11,404 nt of DNA from positions 1 to 11,404 of the forward strand of contig CAMZCV010000016.1 in assembly GCA_947305035.1 (NCBI GenBank), read 5' to 3'. The position numbers and the translations under genes are program-made. Positions within the stretch are counted from its first letter, which is position 1. Each line of letters starts with the position of its first letter. Under the pieces are notes generated by a model. The model ran no database searches and was not told where the DNA came from. It was given only the letters and a program-made list of their open reading frames with translations. This stretch comes from an uncultured Coriobacteriales bacterium. GTDB taxonomy: Bacteria; Actinomycetota; Coriobacteriia; Coriobacteriales; Atopobiaceae. Below are positions 6,301 to 11,404 of the stretch, piece by piece.

Positions 6301-7391
6301 TGGCCGAGACCATGCAGCTCTCCCACATCAACACCCCTCCCGCGCAGACCTGGAACTACCTGCGCGTGAACGATATCGCCCTCGAGGTCCCCGTGCCCGA
6401 AGACCACGGCGCCGCGTTCAACCGCCTGCCGCGCATCTTCGACGGCATCGAGTGCGGCCTGGGCGAGGAGGCACGCAACTGGATCGTCGCGAGCGTTCCC
6501 GAAGCGCGCTACATCGAGGTTCCCGCACATACCAAGCGCACCGATCCCATCGTGGTCGTCGCCACCGCCGGAGAGAACGCCTATTCCGACACGGGCGTCT
6601 GCATCCGCGAGGGCGCCGAGGCCACCGTGGTGGTTGCGGCGAGCGCGGATCCCTCGGGCAACGCCATCACCGCAGCGCTCACCCGCATCATCGTGGAGCG
6701 CGGGGCTACCGCCCACATCGTCGAGGTCGTCGCCCACGGTGGCGCGAACCAGCACCTCGAGGGCCTCGGCATCGACGCGGCGAAGGATGCACGCATCGAC
6801 GTGCGCCAGTACTTCCTCGGCGGCGCGAGCGTCGCAGCCGGCATGGCATGCAACCTCGCCGGCGATGATGCCGCCTTCGATCTCTCCTGCCGCTACCTCG
6901 TGGGCAACGGGGAACTCCTCGACATCAACCATATCGTGCGTGCCCGCGGACGCAACACCCGCGAGAACATGGCCGTCTCGGGCATGCTCGCCGACGGCTC
7001 GTCCAAGACGCTGCGCGAGACGATCGACCTCGTCCACGGCTGCAAGGGTTCGCAGGGCAACGAGGCCGAGACCGTGCTCATCGCAGGCGAGCATATCCGC
7101 AACAAGACGCTGCCCACCATCCTCTGCGACGAGGACGACGTGGCTGGCAACCACGGCGCCACCATCGGCGCCATCAGCCCCGAGCAGCTCGCCTACATGT
7201 CGGGGCGCGGCCTCACGGAGGCCGAGGCTGTAGCGCTCTTCGAGCGCTCCATCTTCGACGACGCGCTCATCCATGCGCCCGAGCCCATCTCGACGGCTGC
7301 GATCGCACTGCGCGCCGAAGCCGTGCTCGGCAACGAGATCAGCAACGACTCGCTCGAGGCGCTCGACATCGTCTTCTTCAAGGAGGTGTAG
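6300..7391 (+). CDS. sufD: Fe-S cluster assembly protein SufD
   Basis: A 363-residue SufB/SufD-family protein. It is more diverged than SufB in the N-terminal half, as is usual for SufD. The C-terminal block GNHGATIGAISPEQLAYMSG (283-302) contains H285, which matches E. coli SufD H360, proposed to take part in cluster formation with SufB. The E. coli Cys two residues before that His (C358) is Gly/Asn context here. SufD pairs with SufB to form the SufBC2D complex and is required for iron acquisition by the scaffold. The ATG at 6300 overlaps the sufB stop by one base, and upstream GGAAGGGGCGATCGG gives a plausible ribosome site. The last codons contain AGGAGG (7381-7386), which serves as the ribosome-binding site of sufS, one base away from the stop. 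Confidence 0.95.
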   Translation: MAETMQLSHINTPPAQTWNYLRVNDIALEVPVPEDHGAAFNRLPRIFDGIECGLGEEARNWIVASVPEARYIEVPAHTKRTDPIVVVATAGENAYSDTGVCIREGAEATVVVAASADPSGNAITAALTRIIVERGATAHIVEVVAHGGANQHLEGLGIDAAKDARIDVRQYFLGGASVAAGMACNLAGDDAAFDLSCRYLVGNGELLDINHIVRARGRNTRENMAVSGMLADGSSKTLRETIDLVHGCKGSQGNEAETVLIAGEHIRNKTLPTILCDEDDVAGNHGATIGAISPEQLAYMSGRGLTEAEAVALFERSIFDDALIHAPEPISTAAIALRAEAVLGNEISNDSLEALDIVFFKEV

Positions 7392-7392
7392 C

Positions 7393-8634
7393 ATGTCCCT
7401 CTCGCCCTCCGAGCTCGACGCCATCCGTGAGAATCCCTATCGCGCGGACTTCCCGCTGCTTGCAGGCAACCCAGGGATAGCCTATCTCGACAGCGCGGCC
7501 ACGTCGCAGCGCCCGAAGAGCGTGCTCGACGCAGAGATGCGCTTCTATGAGACCATGAACGCCAACGCGCTGCGCGGCCTGTACCGCCTGTCGGTGGAGG
7601 CAACGGCGGCCATCGACGCCGCGCGCGCCCATATCGCGCGCTTCATCGGCGCCTCCGACCCCGCAGAGGTCATCTTCACGCGCAACACGAGCGAGTCGCT
7701 CAACCTTGCCGCCCGCTCGCTGGGCAAGCTGTTGCTCAACGAGGGCGATGAGGTGGTCATCTCCATCATGGAGCACCATTCCAACCTCATCCCCTGGCAG
7801 CAGATCTGCGCGGAGCGCGGCGCCACCCTCACCTACCTCTACCTCGACGACGACTACCGCATCCCCGCCTCCGAGCTGGACAAGATCGGCCCGCGCACCA
7901 AGATCGTCTCGGTGACGCAGGTCTCCAACGTCCTCGGCGTGAGGAACGACATCGCAGACATCGCAGCACGCGCACATGCCGTCGGTGCGGTCTGCGTGGT
8001 GGACGGCGCCCAATCGGTGCCGCATATCCCCGTGGACGTTGCCGAGCTCGGCTGCGATTTCCTGGCATTCTCGGGCCACAAGATGCTCGCCCCCATGGGC
8101 ATCGGCGTGCTCTGGGGGAAGCGCAAGCTGCTCGAAGCCATGCCGCCCTTCCTCACCGGCGGCGAGATGATCGACTCGGTCTCCGAGCAAAGCGCCGTAT
8201 GGGCGCCGATTCCCGCGAAGTTCGAGGCGGGCACCCAGGACGGTGCCGGCATCGTGGCGCTCGGAGCTGCCGTGGCCTACCTCGAGGGCATCGGCATGGC
8301 AGCTGTGGAGGAGCGTGAGCGGCTGCTCGCCATCGCGCTCACCGACGCGCTCGCATCGCTTCCCTTCGTCGACATCGTGGGGCCCGTTGACGGTTCCCGC
8401 CATGTCGGCGCCGTCTCGTTCAACGTGCAGGGCATACACCCACATGACGTCTCGTCGATCCTCGACATGAACGATGTGTGCATCCGTGCGGGCCACCACT
8501 GCGCCGAGCCGCTCCTCAAGCGTCTGGGCGAGAGCTCCACGTGCCGCGCGAGCATCGCCCTCTACAACGACCTGTCAGACATCGACCGGCTCGTCAATGG
8601 CCTCGAGTCAGTTTGGAAGGTGTTCAATGGCTGA
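7393..8634 (+). CDS. sufS: Cysteine desulfurase SufS (class II)
   Basis: A 413-residue PLP enzyme of aminotransferase class V. It converts cysteine to alanine and leaves a persulfide on its active Cys. Visible features are MEHHSNLIPWQ (PLP-ring-stacking His, ~126-136), DGAQSVPH (cofactor Asp), SGHK with K230 as the PLP Schiff-base lysine, RAGHHCAEP (365-373), and GESSTCRAS with C384 as the persulfide cysteine. The short active-site loop and context place it with SufS rather than IscS/NifS. In place of the usual HRG(V/I)H near residue 60 it has LRGLY (60-64), as I recall also seen in some Clostridia-type desulfurases. AGGAGG lies 6 nt upstream of the ATG at 7393. The 3' end overlaps sufU by 8 nt, fitting a matched SufS-SufU pair. 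Confidence 0.96.
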   Translation: MSLSPSELDAIRENPYRADFPLLAGNPGIAYLDSAATSQRPKSVLDAEMRFYETMNANALRGLYRLSVEATAAIDAARAHIARFIGASDPAEVIFTRNTSESLNLAARSLGKLLLNEGDEVVISIMEHHSNLIPWQQICAERGATLTYLYLDDDYRIPASELDKIGPRTKIVSVTQVSNVLGVRNDIADIAARAHAVGAVCVVDGAQSVPHIPVDVAELGCDFLAFSGHKMLAPMGIGVLWGKRKLLEAMPPFLTGGEMIDSVSEQSAVWAPIPAKFEAGTQDGAGIVALGAAVAYLEGIGMAAVEERERLLAIALTDALASLPFVDIVGPVDGSRHVGAVSFNVQGIHPHDVSSILDMNDVCIRAGHHCAEPLLKRLGESSTCRASIALYNDLSDIDRLVNGLESVWKVFNG

Positions 8635-9085
8635 GATGAACCTCTACAACGCCCAGTTCATGGACCACGTCCATAACCCCGACTACAAGTACCAGATGGA
8701 TGACGTCACCTGCAGCCATGAGGGCATCAACCCCTCCTGCGGCGACGAGCTCACCTTCTCCATCCGCCTGGCAGACGACGGCACCATCGAGGAGGCTGCG
8801 TTCACCGGCCACGGCTGCGCCATCAGCCAGGCGTCCGCCGACATCATGAGCGACCTCATGATCGACAAGACGCCCGAGGAGGCCATCGAGCTCTGCAAGC
8901 TCTTCATGGGCATGGTACGCGGCGAGGTCACCGATGAGGCCGAGCTTGCCAAGCTCGACGAGGCGCAGCTCCTGCGCGACATCTCACACATGCCCGCGCG
9001 CGTGAAGTGCGCGGAGCTGGCGTGGCGCACCCTCGAGGAGATGCTCGAAGAGCACTGCGGTAAGGCGGCAGAGGAGGCGATGTAG
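8627..9085 (+). CDS. sufU: Zinc-dependent sulfurtransferase SufU
   Basis: A 152-residue IscU-fold protein of the SufU type. The zinc ligands expected from Bacillus SufU can be placed at C38 and D40 (NPSCGD), C64 (GHGCAIS) and C128 (RVKCAEL). The insert between the second and third Cys, typical of SufU and absent from scaffold IscU, is present, and the IscU LPPVK motif is missing. SufU takes the persulfide sulfur from SufS by a zinc-ligand swap and passes it to SufB; it replaces SufE. Additional cysteines C29 and C90 are not known ligands. GGAAGG (8615-8620) lies 6 nt upstream of the ATG, inside sufS; the coding regions overlap by 8 nt. The gene ends one base before the Rrf2 gene. Confidence 0.95.
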   Translation: MAEMNLYNAQFMDHVHNPDYKYQMDDVTCSHEGINPSCGDELTFSIRLADDGTIEEAAFTGHGCAISQASADIMSDLMIDKTPEEAIELCKLFMGMVRGEVTDEAELAKLDEAQLLRDISHMPARVKCAELAWRTLEEMLEEHCGKAAEEAM

Positions 9086-9086
9086 C

Positions 9087-9518
9087 ATGGCGGAGATGTT
9101 CTCCACCAAGGGACGCTACGCGCTGCGCACGATGGCCGACCTCGACAGCCACGAGGGCTGGGTCTCCCTCGGCGACGTTGCGGAACGCCAGGGCATCTCG
9201 CGCAAGTACCTCGAGCAGATCATCTCGCTGCTCTCCAAGGCGAAGTTCGTCGAGAGCCAGCGCGGCAAGAACGGAGGCTACAGGCTCTCGCGCCCGGCAG
9301 AAGACTACACGCTCGGCGAGATCCTGCGCGCCGTGGAGGGCAACCTCGCGCCCGTCTCGTGCCTCGATTGCACGAGCGGCGAGCTCTGCCCCAAGATCGA
9401 GAACTGCACCACGGTTGATATCTGGCGCGACCTCGGCAAGGTCACCTCGGCTTTCCTCGACAGCAAGACCCTCGCAGACCTCATCGGTCCCGACGGGTCC
9501 GATTCCTGCAGCGTCTAA
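9087..9518 (+). CDS. Rrf2-family regulator, probable Fe-S sensor of the suf operon (IscR/SufR-like)
   Basis: A 143-residue Rrf2 protein. The winged helix spans about 5-70: STKGRYALRTMADL, recognition helix ISRKYLEQIISLLSKAKFV (37-55), wing RGKNGGYRLSRP (59-70). After it comes C92-x2-C95-x5-C101-x5-C107, followed by TTVDIW. The last three cysteines have the C-x5-C-x5-C spacing of IscR, but the position of the IscR His ligand (C+3) is V110, next to D111. The extra C92 could supply a fourth ligand. Rrf2 sensors bind a [2Fe-2S] cluster and change DNA binding when it is lost, adjusting cluster synthesis to need. The gene is the last of the operon, one base after sufU, with GGAGG 10-14 nt before ATG 9087. 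An ATG at 9096 (MFSTKGRY) is a possible alternative. CymR/NsrR-type roles are less likely given the context. Confidence 0.88.
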   Translation: MAEMFSTKGRYALRTMADLDSHEGWVSLGDVAERQGISRKYLEQIISLLSKAKFVESQRGKNGGYRLSRPAEDYTLGEILRAVEGNLAPVSCLDCTSGELCPKIENCTTVDIWRDLGKVTSAFLDSKTLADLIGPDGSDSCSV

Positions 9519-9545
9519 CTCGACATCCCTGCTCGTAGCAACAGC

Positions 9546-9577
9546 AAAAAAGGGATACTCCCCTAAGTGCAGTACCC
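9546..9577 (-). terminator. Second candidate intrinsic terminator downstream of fba
   Basis: On the minus strand GGGTACT (9577-9571) can pair with AGTATCCC (9559-9552) with one bulged A, or GGGA with TCCC around a 3-nt loop, followed directly by TTTTTT (9551-9546). It lies beyond the strong hairpin and would catch read-through from fba. The plus strand has no T-run here, so it is unlikely to end the suf transcript. Confidence 0.4.
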
Positions 9578-9590
9578 ATAGCTAAGAAAA

Positions 9591-9616
9591 AACGGCCCCG
9601 CAGATGCGGGGCCGTT
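9591..9616 (-). terminator. Strong intrinsic terminator of fba (possibly shared with suf)
   Basis: AACGGCCCCGC (9591-9601) and GCGGGGCCGTT (9606-9616) form a perfect 11-bp stem with an AGAT loop. On the minus strand the stem runs into six T (9592-9587), a textbook rho-independent terminator 38 nt past the fba stop. On the plus strand it is followed only by TTCCTG, so it may act weakly for the suf operon, whose last stop is at 9518. Confidence 0.85.
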
Positions 9617-9645
9617 CCTGTCAAGAAACCTGTCCCTTTGACAGG
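9617..9645. repeat. Palindromic element CCTGTCAA/TTGACAGG beside the terminator
   Basis: CCTGTCAA (9617-9624) and TTGACAGG (9638-9645) are perfect 8-bp inverted repeats around a 13-base centre which holds another CCTGTC (9629-9634). The element directly abuts the fba terminator stem and ends 8 bp after the fba stop on the minus strand. It may be an mRNA 3'-end stabilising hairpin or one copy of an interspersed palindrome; copy number cannot be judged from one window. Confidence 0.6.
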
Positions 9646-9653
9646 ATTGGGGC

Positions 9654-10526
9654 TTATGCCCAGCCCTTGCCGTCGGAACCGAAGTCCACGATGAGCTCCT
9701 TGGCGCGGGCGACGACGGCGTCGAAGCCGGGCTTGAGGAACTTGCGCGGGTCGTAGTTCTTGCCCTCGAGGTCCTTGCCGCTCTCAACATAGGCGCGCTC
9801 GGCGCGGGAGAAGGCAACCTGGAGGTCGGTGTTGACGTTGATCTTGGAGATGCCCATGGAGATGGCCTTCTTGATCTGGTCGGTGGGGATGCCGGTGCCA
9901 CCGTGGAGGACGAGCGGCAGGTCGCCAACCTCGGCCTTGATCTTGGCGAGCTGATCGAAGGAGAGGCCCTCCCAATCGGCGGGATAGAGGCCGTGGATGT
10001 TGCCGATGCCGCAGGCGAGGAAGTCGACGCCCAGATCGGCGATGGCCTTGCACTGCGCAGGATCGGCAAGCTCGCCCTTGGAGGCAACGCCGTCCTCGAC
10101 TCCGCCGATACCGCCGACCTCAGCCTCGACGGAGAGGCCCTTGCCGTGGCAGAGCTTCACGATCTCGGCGGTGCGGGCGAGGTTGAGCTCGAAGGTCTCC
10201 TCATGGGAGCCGTCGTACATGATGGAGGTGAAGCCGGCCTCGATGGCCTTGAAGCAATCCTCGTAGGAGCCGTGGTCGAGGTGCATGGCAACGGGCACGG
10301 TGATCTTCATGTAGTCGCAGAGGTCGCGCACGACGTCGGCAACGGTCTTGAAGCCCTGCTGCCACTTGGCGGCGCCGGCGGTGCACTGGATGATGACGGG
10401 GCTCTGGAGCTCCTCGGCTGCGGTGAGGATGGAACGGGTCCACTCAAGGTTGTTGGTGTTGAAGGCCGCCACGGCGTAGTGGCCCTTCTCGGCGGACTGA
10501 AGCATCTGTGCAGCATTGACAAGCAT
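9654..10526 (-). CDS. fba: Class II fructose-1,6-bisphosphate aldolase
   Basis: A 290-residue zinc aldolase (TIM barrel). Recognisable sites are HLDHG (82-86) with catalytic D84 and zinc ligand H85, YDGSH (104-108), EAEVGGIGG (134-142), the second zinc His H178 in GIGNIHG, the third, H208, in LHGGTGIP, and the phosphate-binding INVNTD (229-234). The GIGNIHGLYPADWEGL form is that of Clostridia/Mollicutes-type glycolytic enzymes, which act on fructose-1,6-bisphosphate, giving DHAP and glyceraldehyde-3-phosphate. A tagatose-bisphosphate or related ketose aldolase is a less likely alternative, as no sugar operon surrounds it. The start at 10526 is set by GGAGG (10537-10533) 6 nt upstream. It is a single gene with its own terminator and is divergent from the M18 peptidase gene. 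Confidence 0.92.
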   Translation of the reverse strand: MLVNAAQMLQSAEKGHYAVAAFNTNNLEWTRSILTAAEELQSPVIIQCTAGAAKWQQGFKTVADVVRDLCDYMKITVPVAMHLDHGSYEDCFKAIEAGFTSIMYDGSHEETFELNLARTAEIVKLCHGKGLSVEAEVGGIGGVEDGVASKGELADPAQCKAIADLGVDFLACGIGNIHGLYPADWEGLSFDQLAKIKAEVGDLPLVLHGGTGIPTDQIKKAISMGISKINVNTDLQVAFSRAERAYVESGKDLEGKNYDPRKFLKPGFDAVVARAKELIVDFGSDGKGWA

Positions 10527-10575
10527 GGGTAACCTCCAATGGTCGGATGGCAGACAAGCGTCGTGCTCTGTTTGT

Positions 10576-10581
10576 ATTTTA
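10576..10581 (-). promoter_or_regulatory. Candidate -10 element for fba
   Basis: TAAAAT on the minus strand (10581 to 10576) matches the -10 consensus at 5 of 6 positions and would give a leader of about 43 nt. No good -35 is seen at 16-18 bp; ACACCA is the best and is poor. A highly expressed glycolytic gene would normally have a better -35, so this is tentative. Confidence 0.35.
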
Positions 10582-10602
10582 GCGCGTGCCATGCGGTGCT
10601 GG

Positions 10603-10611
10603 TGTCATAAT
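10603..10611 (+). promoter_or_regulatory. Candidate extended -10 for the M18 aminopeptidase gene
   Basis: TGTCATAAT contains the extended -10 TG one base before CATAAT (5 of 6 to consensus). No -35 match is present, which extended -10 promoters tolerate. Transcription would start near 10618, about 31 nt before the ATG, leaving room for AAGGAG (10638-10643). Confidence 0.4.
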
Positions 10612-10648
10612 CGTATGGGTGGATAAAACAATCGGTTAAGGAGCTATC

Positions 10649-11404
10649 ATGGAACACCCCTGCGCGTGGAGCGAGTACACCGAGGAGCAAACAGCCGAGC
10701 TTGAGGCGTTTTGCGCGAAGTACCGCGCCTTCATCTCCGAGAATAAGACCGAGCGCGAATGCGCAGCAGCAGCGATCGAGCTTGCCGAGAAGGAGGGCTA
10801 TATCTCTCTTGAGAGCGCCATCGCGTCTGGAGCCGCGCTCAAGCCCGGTGACAAGATCTACGCGTCCAACAGGGGCAAGACCCTCATGCTCATCCAGCTG
10901 GGCACCGAGCCGCTCGAGAAGGGCCTCAACATCTTGGGCGCCCATATCGACTGCCCGCGCCTCGACATCAAGCAGAATCCGCTCGAGGAGAAGAACGGCC
11001 TCGCCTACCTCGACACCCACTACTACGGTGGCGTGAAGAAGTATCAGTGGGTCACCACCCCCCTCGCAATCCACGGCGTCGTCTGCAAGAAGGATGGCAG
11101 CATAGTCGAGGTGTGCGTGGGCGAGGATGAGGACGATCCGGTCTTCTACATCACCGATCTGCTCCCCCATCTCGGAGGCGAGCAGATGGCCAAGAAGGCG
11201 TCGGAGGTCATCGAAGGCGAGATGCTCGACGTCCTGGTCGGCTCGCGCCCGCTTGCGGCCGAGGATGGCGACGAGCGCAAGGACCCGGTCAAGGCCAACG
11301 TCATCAGCCTCCTCAGGGAGGAGCTCGGCATCGAGGAGGAGGACCTGCTCTCGGCGGAGCTCGAGGTGGTTCCCGCCGGCAAGGCCCGCGAGCTTGGCTT
11401 CGAC
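10649..11404 (+). CDS. M18-family aminopeptidase (aspartyl aminopeptidase-like), N-terminal part
   Basis: The gene runs off the right edge after 252 codons; M18 enzymes usually have about 430-470 residues, so the C-terminal half is missing. The segment GAHIDCPRLDIKQNPLEEKN (97-116) holds the first zinc-site His (H99) and the following Asp of the M18 signature. LDTHYYGGVKKYQW (121-134) and the adjoining beta-rich part form the start of the dimerisation/lid domain. M18 enzymes are cytosolic, dodecameric zinc exopeptidases that remove N-terminal residues, often Asp or Glu, in peptide recycling. AAGGAG (10638-10643) lies 5 nt before the ATG. Residues 153-252 are acidic with EEE/EDED runs. Substrate preference cannot be told from this half. 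Confidence 0.9.
   Translation, partial: MEHPCAWSEYTEEQTAELEAFCAKYRAFISENKTERECAAAAIELAEKEGYISLESAIASGAALKPGDKIYASNRGKTLMLIQLGTEPLEKGLNILGAHIDCPRLDIKQNPLEEKNGLAYLDTHYYGGVKKYQWVTTPLAIHGVVCKKDGSIVEVCVGEDEDDPVFYITDLLPHLGGEQMAKKASEVIEGEMLDVLVGSRPLAAEDGDERKDPVKANVISLLREELGIEEEDLLSAELEVVPAGKARELGFD

Noticed and set aside
6150..7424. A 424-codon open frame opposite sufD
   Set aside because: Same antisense-shadow composition; sufD has recognisable motifs and fits the operon spacing.
7378..8499. A 373-codon open frame opposite sufS
   Set aside because: No known domain, and it mirrors the sufS codons exactly; sufS has all active-site residues.
10307..11170. A 287-codon minus-strand open frame spanning the fba/M18 intergenic region
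   Set aside because: It runs opposite the M18 gene and out of frame through fba; both of those genes have good start sites and motifs.
1..11404. Mobile element, prophage, defence system or CRISPR array
   Set aside because: No transposase, integrase, capsid, Cas, restriction or toxin-antitoxin protein is recognisable and there is no regularly spaced repeat; all genes have housekeeping or common accessory families.

Overview
The window is a dense, GC-rich (about 60-65%), C/G-ending-codon stretch of a bacterial chromosome. Gene content fits a gut-type actinobacterium of class Coriobacteriia (Collinsella/Olsenella/Slackia-like): a SufU-type suf operon ordered C-B-D-S-U plus an Rrf2 regulator, a Clostridia/Mollicutes-style class II fructose-bisphosphate aldolase, and an M18 aminopeptidase. 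This placement is inference from gene families, not from a marker gene. No rRNA, tRNA, CRISPR array, insertion sequence or phage gene is visible, and no stretch over 300 bases lacks a gene.

Left part (1-3008). The window opens in the 3' end of an M20 metallopeptidase gene, followed with an ATGA overlap by tlyA (rRNA 2'-O-methyltransferase). The first ~120 bases look instead like a minus-strand dehydrogenase fragment, suggesting a rearrangement or assembly join at about 121-131. Then comes a MarR-family regulator with a good sigma-70-type promoter. Convergent to it is a small membrane-associated HExxH protein, divergent from a DUF218/YdcF-type membrane protein whose stop codon overlaps that of the next gene.

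Middle part (3005-9518). A minus-strand bile acid:sodium symporter family (BASS) transporter is divergent from the suf operon. The operon has six tightly packed genes (gaps of -8 to +3 nt): sufC, sufB, sufD, sufS, sufU and an Rrf2-family regulator at the distal end. SufS takes sulfur from cysteine, zinc-bound SufU relays it, and SufBCD is the ATP-driven scaffold on which Fe-S clusters are built. The Rrf2 protein carries an IscR-like cysteine array and probably senses cluster supply. The leader before sufC has a candidate promoter, an inverted repeat across it, and a small hairpin followed by four T.

Right part (9519-11404). The suf operon and the minus-strand fba gene converge on a block of three hairpins, including one strong intrinsic terminator for fba. 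fba and a partial M18 aminopeptidase gene diverge from a 122-bp region with candidate -10 elements on both strands; the M18 gene runs off the right edge.

Overall this is mostly housekeeping sequence. I did not find a convincing new system. The items most worth checking are the left-edge junction, the Rrf2 ligand pattern and suf leader, the HExxH protein with its possibly leaderless start, and the palindrome next to the fba terminator.
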